From: CAZJYI01 sp964550025
GTDB lineage: Bacteria; Verrucomicrobiota; Kiritimatiellia; UBA8416; CAYOBW01
DNA: 6,449 nucleotides
Reading direction: 5' to 3'
NCBI GenBank assembly: GCA_964550025.1
Contig: CAZJYI010000328.1
Coordinates: 1-6,449, forward strand
Under the pieces are notes generated by a model. The model was not told the DNA's origin. It made no database searches and saw only the letters and a program-made list of their open reading frames with translations. Shown in pieces: positions 1-5,660 of the stretch. The stretch's first letter is position 1, and the number at the start of each line of letters is the position of its first letter. The position numbers and the translations under genes were made by a program.

Positions 1-2
1 GC

Positions 3-119
3 GCCTATCTCCACGCCGCCCAGGGCGGCGACCGCGGCCGCGAGCTCGCCGCTCAGCGCCTCGAGCTGTTCAGGCGGCGGGAAGGCGTGAATACAGCGCC
101 GGCGTTGCCGGCACGATAG
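3..119 (+). CDS. 3' end of an upstream gene, product unknown (partial)
   Basis: This frame is open from the left edge of the window to a TAG at 117-119 and gives 38 residues. The first 28 or so look like genuine protein: an amphipathic, Arg/Glu/Ala-rich helix (for example GRELAAQRLELFRRREG), and most third codon positions are G or C. The last ten residues (NTAPALPAR type) look like an unstructured tail. A helix of this kind would fit the end of a TPR or other helical-repeat protein, but there is too little to name a family. The opposite strand also has an open, plausible-looking frame here, but it has no ATG, GTG or TTG start before its upstream stop, so the + strand reading is preferred. The gene ends 55 bases before the next start codon. 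Confidence 0.5.
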   Translation, partial: AYLHAAQGGDRGRELAAQRLELFRRREGVNTAPALPAR

Positions 120-163
120 GAGCGGGGGCTACACCAATCGTCAACGCTTGACCGTCACGAGAA

Positions 164-169
164 GAGGGG
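164..169 (+). promoter_or_regulatory. Ribosome binding site that decides the start of the large gene
   Basis: GAGGGG lies five bases before the ATG at 175. The same frame extends upstream to a TTG at 148, but the nearest purine-rich stretch before that TTG (AGGAGCGGGGG, 117-127) is about 20 bases away, which is too far. The start at 175 also puts a basic stretch directly before the hydrophobic segment, as expected for a signal peptide. Confidence 0.7.
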
Positions 170-174
170 TCGGT

Positions 175-3100
175 ATGGAGAATCGAAGAACGCACAGGAG
201 AGCCGCAACCGGCATCGCCCTGGGAGTCCTGGTTGCCGCGGGCATCGTCGCCGGAAATCCGTCCTGGTGGAGCGCCCGCACCGTCATAGACCCCGGAGCC
301 ACGCCCAACGACTACGGAATAGCCAATCTCGGGCAGCTCAAATGGATGGCCACCAACGCCTGTGACGAGCTGGAAGCCCGTCTGCCGGGCGGCGCCGGGC
401 CCGAGGTCTGGGACATGGTGCGCCCGTTTTCGAAAACGGGAAACGGTGTTCCCGTCAACCTCGGGCAGCTCAAAAACGTGGCCGCGCCGATCTACGAGCG
501 GTTGATCGAGGTAGGATACACGAACGCCTATCCCTGGACGGAAACCACGGCAGATGACAACGACTTCGCCCCGGCGAACGTGGGACAGCTAAAACGAGTC
601 TTCAGTTTCGACATCTCTGTCGACACGGATGCCGACGGCCTCTACGACTGGTGGGAGCAGTACCGTTTCCAGGACCTGGATGAGACGTACGCCGGCGACG
701 CGGATGGGGACGGGTTCACGAATGGGGAGGAATACGCCGGGGGCAGCGATCCCACGGACCCGCTTTCCATCCCGGATGCCGCGGTGTACGTGGATGCCGT
801 GAACGGGAACGACTCCAATGACGGAACATGGAACGACCCCGTGCAGTCGGTTGGGAAAGGCACGGCCCTAGCGGCCGGCAGTGTGCCGTATGTCTTCGTT
901 TATCCTGGCACATACACGGGTACCGACAATCGCGGCATGGAGATTCCCAACGCAGACCTCGTCATCAGGGGCATAGGAGGCCGTCATGAAGCCGAGATCG
1001 ACTGCGAGTGGCGCGGGGGAGGAGGGGTCTTCGTCACGTCCGGCGAAAACGGCAACGTGCGCATAGAGAACATCGTAATCACCGGCTACTACGCCAACGA
1101 GTCGCCGTACCACTATTCTGCGATCCATGCGGGCGGCGGCACCTTGCATCTTGTCGATTGCGCAATCGAGGATTGCTCGAGCGGCAACTATGCGGCAGCA
1201 GCCGTACAAGTGTCCGGAGGCACAGCCGTTGTGCAGCGGTGTATGATCGGACCGGAGAACTCCGACCCAACGTCCTTCGGAATCGTCGGCTGCTCATACG
1301 GTACTCGATTGACTCTGGAAAGCTGTTGCGTTGTGGATAACTGGGCGGCTCTGGCTGCCATCGCCGTGGGGGGCTCCGTGACGATCGAGGGCTGCACCAT
1401 CGCCGATAATGCCAGCCCGGCCGTGAACGTGGACAACTACGCACCTTGCGAAGTGCGCAACAGCATTCTGTGGAACGATGGGTATGTCGAAGTCGTTGGG
1501 GGGTATTATCCCTATCTCCTGATGAGCTACTCCTGTGTCCAAGGAGCTGCGTCCTACACTGGGACGGACCTGATCGATGAGGACCCGCAGCTTGACGAGA
1601 ACTACCATCTCACGCCCTATTCGCCCTGTCTCGAAGCGGGCGACCCCGAAGGTGGAAGCGGTGTCGACATAGATGGGGAACCGCGCCCCGGCTGGAACTG
1701 GATTGACATCGGCGCAGACGAGATTGACGATTTTGACCGAGACAACATGCCCGATGCATGGGAACAGCAGATTGTCAATGATAACCTTGAAGACGAGATT
1801 ACTGATATCTCGCAGGTGCTGCCTTTTCGCGACTATGATCAGGATGGTCTCGCCAATTTCCTGGAGTACATAACGATCAAGGAGTACTATGCAGAGAATC
1901 CCGCCCAGGGGCCTGATCCTACGGAAAATCCGGGGGACGACGATGAAGACGGGTTAAGCGACGATCTTGAGGCGTACTACGGCACGGACCCCTCCGACGC
2001 GAAGTCCTTCGATGATCGCATAAGTGACTTGATCGCGGTAGGTCTTGGATTGTGGCACCACAGCAGCGACGACTTCGACAAAGATGGCCTTGCGAACTTC
2101 GACGAAGAAAGCATGGGCACCGATATGTTCGAGAAAGACTCAGACGGTGACGGCGCCACAGACGGTGAGGAGGCCACTGGGGAACACCCGAGTAACCCTG
2201 CCGACCCCGCGGACGAAGGAAAGGGCGTGAATTGCACGAAGTTCGAGCTCACCGTGGGTGACAAGAGTGACGGAATGTACACCAAGAAGGGACATTACTT
2301 CATATACCTGGAAGGACACGGCAACAGGATCATACACAGACCTGGAGCTCTGTACGGGTCGGGAGGGCTGAGATATGCACTGATCAAAGGGAGAACCTAC
2401 TCCCTCACTGTGAAGTGCAGATACTGCGTCGACGAAGATCCACAGAATCCCTTGGATCATCAATACCAGGCCACAATCGGGTCACCCAATTACTGGTCTG
2501 AGATGATTGGCGACACCCACTGGTGGTTCTGCGAGGGAATTGCTTGCGAAAACGAGCCAGAAGTTCTGTCTACGGAAGTGGCGAAGCCCGGAACTGAACA
2601 TGAGTGGGGAGCCATACCCGTGCACATCGTAAGAACTGACATGATAGCGTACCGTCCGCAGAATTTCCTCATCAACCATAGGATCGGTTTCCCAAGAACG
2701 AAAGTGCCAGATGACAAGGAGGAGATCCCGGGAGCCGGCATACGCGTCAATGGAAGTGATAGCGGTAAGAACCTTGTTGAAGTTGAGCTGGGTTTGGCAC
2801 CGACAGTGTCGGGTGTTTCGTACTTTCTGAAGCGGCAGAATTCAAGCCTGAAGGTCTGGGAAGACGTTGCGAAGACGACAGCCGTCCTTGATGCCAATGA
2901 TGAAGAGGATCTATCGACCCTTTCGGCATACACATACCCTTTGACCGTATGGGTTGAGTATGTACCCCCAGCAACGCCTGGAGGGGCTACGCCTGACTGT
3001 GTCTTATCATTGGAGGCCCGTGATGTCGGAGGCACGGTAGTGTGTTCAGACAAGGTAGACTTTTACCCATTCAAGAGCGTTGTAGTTGGACTCGCAGGTG

Positions 3101-3702
3101 AGTACCTCCAGATTGGAGGGGTAGATATCCTCCTGCCCGACCCAGAAGACAACGGCATGCGCGATCCCTGTACGACTCTCTATGAGGAGGGCTATGACGT
3201 GCACTACTTCGATGAAGATGCGGTTACAGCTTTAGGCTACGGTGAAGCATATGACCTCGTGGAAGATGCCGTCTTCAACCGTGAAGTAGTGGCAGCATCG
3301 ATCTTCGGACACAGCCATGGCGGCGGATCGACACATGACATCTGCAATGTGTTGGACAACGCTTTCGGCGCGGGAACGACATGGACACTTGACATTCCGT
3401 TCACAGCCTATGTTGATGCGATTCAGAACGGTGGCACAACTACGACTGCACCTGAAACCAGATTCCCACCTGGCTCAGATCTGCACCTCAACGTATACCA
3501 AACCCACAACGGCAGTGCGCCAGGCATGCCCCCAACATTTGGTGTTTTCGGTAGCGAAGTGCCGGGTGCATTCAACTTCTGGGTTTCTGTTCCACCACTG
3601 GATTCGTGGGGGCTAGCCTACGAGCATTTGGATTTGCCCGAAGCACCAGAGGTGCAAGCTGAGATAGTGGGAAAGGTCAAGAGTGAACTAGACAAGCCAT
3701 AG
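175..3702 (+). CDS. Large exported multidomain protein: LGQLK motifs, beta-helix, TSP3-like repeats, C-terminal alpha/beta-hydrolase-like domain
   Basis: Product of 1175 residues from the ATG at 175. Residues 1-27 form a basic then hydrophobic export signal or membrane anchor (RRTHRRAATGIALGVLVAAG). Three N-[LV]-G-Q-L-K motifs follow at about 51-56, 95-100 and 135-140. Seven DxDxD[GN]-type calcium motifs resembling thrombospondin type 3 repeats lie at about 150, 175, 519, 553, 588, 633 and 655. Residues 203-516 read as a right-handed parallel beta-helix: it opens with VYVDAVNGNDSNDG, has coils of about 25 residues, and closes with a YHLTPYSPCLEAGDP ... DIDG ... DIGADE ending seen in such proteins. 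Residues 685-965 are beta-rich and not assignable. Residues 969-1175 look like an alpha/beta hydrolase: GHSHG at 1045-1049 with candidate nucleophile Ser1047, and possible partners Asp1081 and His1151, the latter inferred only from order and local context. No C-terminal sorting signal is visible. Probable role: an extracellular or surface protein, perhaps binding a polymer and cleaving an ester; the substrate is unknown. G+C drops after about 1725. It heads a likely operon with the next two genes. Confidence 0.9.
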   Translation: MENRRTHRRAATGIALGVLVAAGIVAGNPSWWSARTVIDPGATPNDYGIANLGQLKWMATNACDELEARLPGGAGPEVWDMVRPFSKTGNGVPVNLGQLKNVAAPIYERLIEVGYTNAYPWTETTADDNDFAPANVGQLKRVFSFDISVDTDADGLYDWWEQYRFQDLDETYAGDADGDGFTNGEEYAGGSDPTDPLSIPDAAVYVDAVNGNDSNDGTWNDPVQSVGKGTALAAGSVPYVFVYPGTYTGTDNRGMEIPNADLVIRGIGGRHEAEIDCEWRGGGGVFVTSGENGNVRIENIVITGYYANESPYHYSAIHAGGGTLHLVDCAIEDCSSGNYAAAAVQVSGGTAVVQRCMIGPENSDPTSFGIVGCSYGTRLTLESCCVVDNWAALAAIAVGGSVTIEGCTIADNASPAVNVDNYAPCEVRNSILWNDGYVEVVGGYYPYLLMSYSCVQGAASYTGTDLIDEDPQLDENYHLTPYSPCLEAGDPEGGSGVDIDGEPRPGWNWIDIGADEIDDFDRDNMPDAWEQQIVNDNLEDEITDISQVLPFRDYDQDGLANFLEYITIKEYYAENPAQGPDPTENPGDDDEDGLSDDLEAYYGTDPSDAKSFDDRISDLIAVGLGLWHHSSDDFDKDGLANFDEESMGTDMFEKDSDGDGATDGEEATGEHPSNPADPADEGKGVNCTKFELTVGDKSDGMYTKKGHYFIYLEGHGNRIIHRPGALYGSGGLRYALIKGRTYSLTVKCRYCVDEDPQNPLDHQYQATIGSPNYWSEMIGDTHWWFCEGIACENEPEVLSTEVAKPGTEHEWGAIPVHIVRTDMIAYRPQNFLINHRIGFPRTKVPDDKEEIPGAGIRVNGSDSGKNLVEVELGLAPTVSGVSYFLKRQNSSLKVWEDVAKTTAVLDANDEEDLSTLSAYTYPLTVWVEYVPPATPGGATPDCVLSLEARDVGGTVVCSDKVDFYPFKSVVVGLAGEYLQIGGVDILLPDPEDNGMRDPCTTLYEEGYDVHYFDEDAVTALGYGEAYDLVEDAVFNREVVAASIFGHSHGGGSTHDICNVLDNAFGAGTTWTLDIPFTAYVDAIQNGGTTTTAPETRFPPGSDLHLNVYQTHNGSAPGMPPTFGVFGSEVPGAFNFWVSVPPLDSWGLAYEHLDLPEAPEVQAEIVGKVKSELDKP

Positions 3703-3707
3703 AGGAG
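3702..3707 (+). promoter_or_regulatory. Ribosome binding site overlapping the upstream stop codon
   Basis: GAGGAG begins on the last base of the TAG (3700-3702) that ends the large gene and sits nine bases before the ATG at 3717. Ribosomes finishing the first gene would stop on this site, so the two genes are probably translationally coupled and transcribed together. Confidence 0.75.
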
Positions 3708-3716
3708 TACTGACGC

Positions 3717-4586
3717 ATGTTGTCTAAGAACACGTGTTTCTACATTGCTGTGTTTCTTGCTTTCAACGGGATGCCCGCCCGAGGTCGAGCAGACGAGATG
3801 AAGCGTGCCAAACCGATTCAAGGTGAGAAGCCAGTTTCTTACCGCTTCACGGAACTGGCCGATGAAGTCGTTCGAATCAAAGACCGTGGTCAACTGCGCC
3901 TGAAGTTGGAGTCTGTGCCCGGGCTTCTTGCGGCGAAGAGCCAAAGTGAGAGACACGAAACGATAGACGGGGTTGTTGAGAATCTCACGAATGGGAATAT
4001 TGACAAGGAGCAGCGCAGAGCATGGCTTCAGCTGTTTCATGCGATGCGCCTCAATGATGAAGCCAGAAAGGCGATGGCTTCACGTCTCCGACCCGACAGC
4101 CCACCAAAGAAGAAGGAGTTCATATATGATACTCTGTCATCAATTCCCTGCAAGAAAGGGGATTGGCTGGACTACCGCTTTGACGGTGACTTCCTTCGTG
4201 AACAGAAAGGGAGACTACATCACCCTTTCATTGGTCATGTCTACTCGGTTTACCCAGAGCGTGGTTTTCCTCATCTTGTTGATTGCCTTGCCGACGCTGA
4301 CGAACAGGAGCTGCTTGCTGCACACGCACTTCTTAAGAAGGCGTTTCCTGTTCGAATGCGCGCGCCACGCGGGACCAAGGAAGCCGTGCCCAAACAGGAT
4401 GTGCTGGACACAATCGAGTCTCTGGCACGGAGAGAAGAATGGTGGGTGCGACTCTACGCAGCACACATCCTAAGGAAGAACCCTTCGTACCGAGCTCCTG
4501 AAGTCTTGCATTTCCTGCAGCAGGATGAGAATGAGCTGATTCGCCTGCAGACAGGCTCTCTGCATGCACCGAAGCGAGGACACTGA
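3717..4586 (+). CDS. Exported helical protein of unknown function, HEAT-like C-terminal part
   Basis: Product of 289 residues that I do not recognise. The N-terminus is a short signal peptide (hydrophobic CFYIAVFLAFNG, residues 7-18) with a plausible signal-peptidase I site after residue 25 (GRA before DE), so the protein should be periplasmic or secreted. The rest is charged and mostly helical with few cysteines. Helical pairs resembling HEAT repeats are visible at about 184-210 (FPHLVDCLADADEQELLAAH) and 226-277, including EEWWVRLYAAHILRKNP followed by PEVLHFLQQDENELIRLQ. No catalytic motif is apparent. The start is supported by the GAGGAG site overlapping the preceding stop codon. The last 12 residues (SLHAPKRGH type) break the helical pattern, and a neighbouring frame stays open for another 50 or so bases, so a frameshift near the end is possible. 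HEAT-type repeats usually mediate protein binding, so it may act with the large protein encoded upstream; that is inference from position only. Confidence 0.8.
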   Translation: MLSKNTCFYIAVFLAFNGMPARGRADEMKRAKPIQGEKPVSYRFTELADEVVRIKDRGQLRLKLESVPGLLAAKSQSERHETIDGVVENLTNGNIDKEQRRAWLQLFHAMRLNDEARKAMASRLRPDSPPKKKEFIYDTLSSIPCKKGDWLDYRFDGDFLREQKGRLHHPFIGHVYSVYPERGFPHLVDCLADADEQELLAAHALLKKAFPVRMRAPRGTKEAVPKQDVLDTIESLARREEWWVRLYAAHILRKNPSYRAPEVLHFLQQDENELIRLQTGSLHAPKRGH

Positions 4587-4647
4587 TTCGGCTTCGGGCA
4601 GATCAATCTCAACGAGATGGAACGGGTGAACGACTGTCATAGATTTT

Positions 4648-4654
4648 AGGAGGG
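4648..4654 (+). promoter_or_regulatory. Strong ribosome binding site of the third gene
   Basis: AGGAGGG, close to a full Shine-Dalgarno match, lies seven bases before the ATG at 4662. The 75-base gap between the two genes (4587-4661) shows no clear promoter and no hairpin followed by a T-run, so transcription may continue through from the preceding gene. Confidence 0.8.
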
Positions 4655-4661
4655 CAAACAC

Positions 4662-5402
4662 ATGTTACGGTTCCCTTTGTTTCTCTTGACCATCCTCTCT
4701 CTCGCTGGCACCTGCCGCTCCGAAGAGATCGAGATTGAGCGCCAATACGCGGCGCTAGCACACGCTGACCCTCGGAGGCCAAGAGATCAGGGGATGATCG
4801 CCGGGTTCAACCTTGCACAGCCTGCTGCTACTCAGTTCATGTTGACCCGTATGAACACGCTGTCACGCAGGGGCGACCAAGTAGTATCTGCACACGTAGT
4901 AGTGCAACATCTGCTGCAAGCCCAGCCGGACAGAGCATTCGAATGGCTGCTGGACCATTATGGCAGCCTGTTCCCTGCTGGCCGTCGCAATGTGCTCAAA
5001 AGTGTGCTGGTAATGCGGCATCGGGAACCGTACGAACTGGCAGCGTCTCTTCTTGCTGACGAAGAAGTTATTGTTAACAGGGATGCGATGCATCGTGCCC
5101 CTCGCCCCTATGCTCATCTACGAGTCTGCGACTACGCATTCAACGCCTTGGCACACCTGGTAATCCGTGAGACAAAAGTGACCGGGAAGACCTCGCTTCC
5201 CGCTGAAATGCCAAAGATAATCTGCCCCTCTATACCGATTGAGAAACGGGATCACCAGATACGCACTCTGCAGGAATGGTGGGCGCGTCATTCGGGAGAA
5301 GTCCTCGAAGGACTGCCAAGTCTTGCCAAGGACAATCCCTCACTGAAGTCGAAACTCCAGGCTCTTCTGAACAAGGCTTCGGCAGATCAGCCCTCGAAAT
5401 AG
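4662..5402 (+). CDS. Exported helical-repeat-like protein of unknown function
   Basis: Product of 246 residues, family not named. Residues 1-20 form a typical signal peptide (LRFPLFLLTILSLAGTCRS) before an acidic mature start (EEIEIE). The cysteine at 18 is preceded by A-G-T, not a standard lipobox, so a Sec-exported soluble protein is more likely than a lipoprotein. The body is helical: residues 74-135 form several amphipathic helices (for example DRAFEWLLDHYGSLFP). A segment at 153-168 (LRVCDYAFNALAHLVI) and a later EWWARH (205-210) recall a pattern I associate with uncharacterised HEAT-like proteins of the PVC group. It is not obviously a paralogue of the preceding 289-residue protein, but shares export, helical character and a Trp-Trp motif. 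The last codons and the TAG fall inside a copy of the short repeat found downstream, so the natural C-terminus may have been replaced. It is the last gene of the presumed operon. Confidence 0.8.
   Translation: MLRFPLFLLTILSLAGTCRSEEIEIERQYAALAHADPRRPRDQGMIAGFNLAQPAATQFMLTRMNTLSRRGDQVVSAHVVVQHLLQAQPDRAFEWLLDHYGSLFPAGRRNVLKSVLVMRHREPYELAASLLADEEVIVNRDAMHRAPRPYAHLRVCDYAFNALAHLVIRETKVTGKTSLPAEMPKIICPSIPIEKRDHQIRTLQEWWARHSGEVLEGLPSLAKDNPSLKSKLQALLNKASADQPSK
5385..5401 (+). repeat. Repeat copy at the 3' end of the 246-residue gene
   Basis: GATCAGCCCTCGAAATA matches GGTCAGCCCTTGAAATA at 5602-5618 at 15 of 17 positions. It supplies the final codons and most of the stop codon of the gene ending at 5402. 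It is the least expected of the copies, as it lies in coding sequence. Confidence 0.5.
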
Positions 5403-5448
5403 GCTCACCGGGGTCATCCAGAAAGCGCCGATTAAAATCGAGCTTCCA

Positions 5449-5474
5449 GGGGTCGGCCCTTAAGATAAAAGATA
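5449..5474 (+). repeat. REP-like short repeat, copy A
   Basis: This 26-base copy (GGGGTCGGCCCTTAAGATAA and onward) matches the copy at 5601-5626 at 22 of 26 positions; three of the four differences are transitions. It has no well-matched inverted partner nearby, so it may be a half-element or decayed. Confidence 0.65.
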
Positions 5475-5492
5475 ACGGCTTTCGGGGGAATC

Positions 5493-5511
5493 AGGGTCAG
5501 ACCTTGAGGAA
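5493..5511 (+). repeat. REP-like short repeat, diverged copy B
   Basis: AGGGTCAGACCTTGAGGAA matches the first 15 bases of the copy at 5601 at 13 of 15 positions and then diverges. Its core GGTC-A-GACC is itself a perfect palindrome around one base. Confidence 0.45.
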
Positions 5512-5576
5512 GGCCGGCGAAATGTCGCAAGCGTCAGGGGCGAACACCCCGGGAAGGAGCGCTGCGGGCGTCTGGC

Positions 5577-5612
5577 AGGGCTGGACTCATCGGACTCATC
5601 GGGGTCAGCCCT
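5577..5612. repeat. Imperfect REP-like hairpin
   Basis: AGGGCTGGAC (5577-5586) can pair with GTCAGCCCT (5604-5612): nine base pairs with one bulged G and a 17-base loop made mostly of the 9-bp tandem repeat. The right arm is the start of repeat copy C. An imperfect palindrome just upstream of a RAYT gene is the arrangement expected of a REP element recognised by that transposase, but no recognition or cleavage site has been shown here. Confidence 0.5.
5585..5602 (+). repeat. 9-bp tandem repeat, two units
   Basis: ACTCATCGG occurs twice in perfect tandem. It lies between the arms of the hairpin at 5577-5612 and runs into repeat copy C. Confidence 0.8.
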
Positions 5613-5626
5613 TGAAATAAAAGATT
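5601..5626 (+). repeat. REP-like short repeat, copy C
   Basis: This copy begins GGGGTCAGCCCTTGAAATAA and ends 34 bases before the transposase start codon. It is the best reference copy: copy A matches it at 22 of 26 positions, the fragment at 5385 at 15 of 17, and copy B at 13 of 15. Confidence 0.65.
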
Positions 5627-5660
5627 GCTTGGGGATGATGATGATTGGTATGGTTCGATC

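Larger units (their letters stand above)
5403..5660. other. Repeat-rich intergenic region upstream of the transposase
   Basis: These 258 bases contain no credible gene. They hold diverged copies of a short repeat (5449, 5493, 5601, and a fragment GGGGTCATCC at 5410-5419), a 9-bp tandem repeat and an imperfect hairpin. A short perfect inverted repeat, CGATT-AA-AATCG at 5429-5440, is also present but has no T-run, so it is not a convincing terminator for the upstream operon. ATG occurs three times in tandem at 5635-5643, out of frame with the transposase. Confidence 0.7.

Noticed and set aside
1..95. Open minus-strand frame reading PPEQLEALSGELAAAVAALGG
   Set aside because: It has no ATG, GTG or TTG start before its upstream stop; it mirrors the plus-strand frame in very GC-rich sequence.
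98..112. Perfect hairpin GCCGGC-GTT-GCCGGC as a terminator
   Set aside because: It is followed by mixed sequence with no T-run and lies inside the tail of the upstream reading frame; GC-rich chance palindromes are common here.
148..174. TTG start at 148 giving a protein nine residues longer
   Set aside because: No Shine-Dalgarno lies at a usable distance from the TTG, while GAGGGG precedes the ATG at 175 by five bases.
148..177. TTGACC as a -35 promoter box for the large gene
   Set aside because: A -10 box at normal spacing would fall on the start codon (about 171-176) and does not resemble TATAAT.
2490..3053. Minus-strand 187-residue open frame
   Set aside because: It is antisense to the large gene, with low-complexity Ser/Thr/Arg-rich composition and no family signal.
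3618..4040. Minus-strand 140-residue open frame across the junction of the first two genes
   Set aside because: It overlaps two well-supported plus-strand genes and their ribosome site and has no recognisable features.
5403..5660. CRISPR array
   Set aside because: The repeats are diverged, unevenly spaced and not separated by spacers of uniform length.
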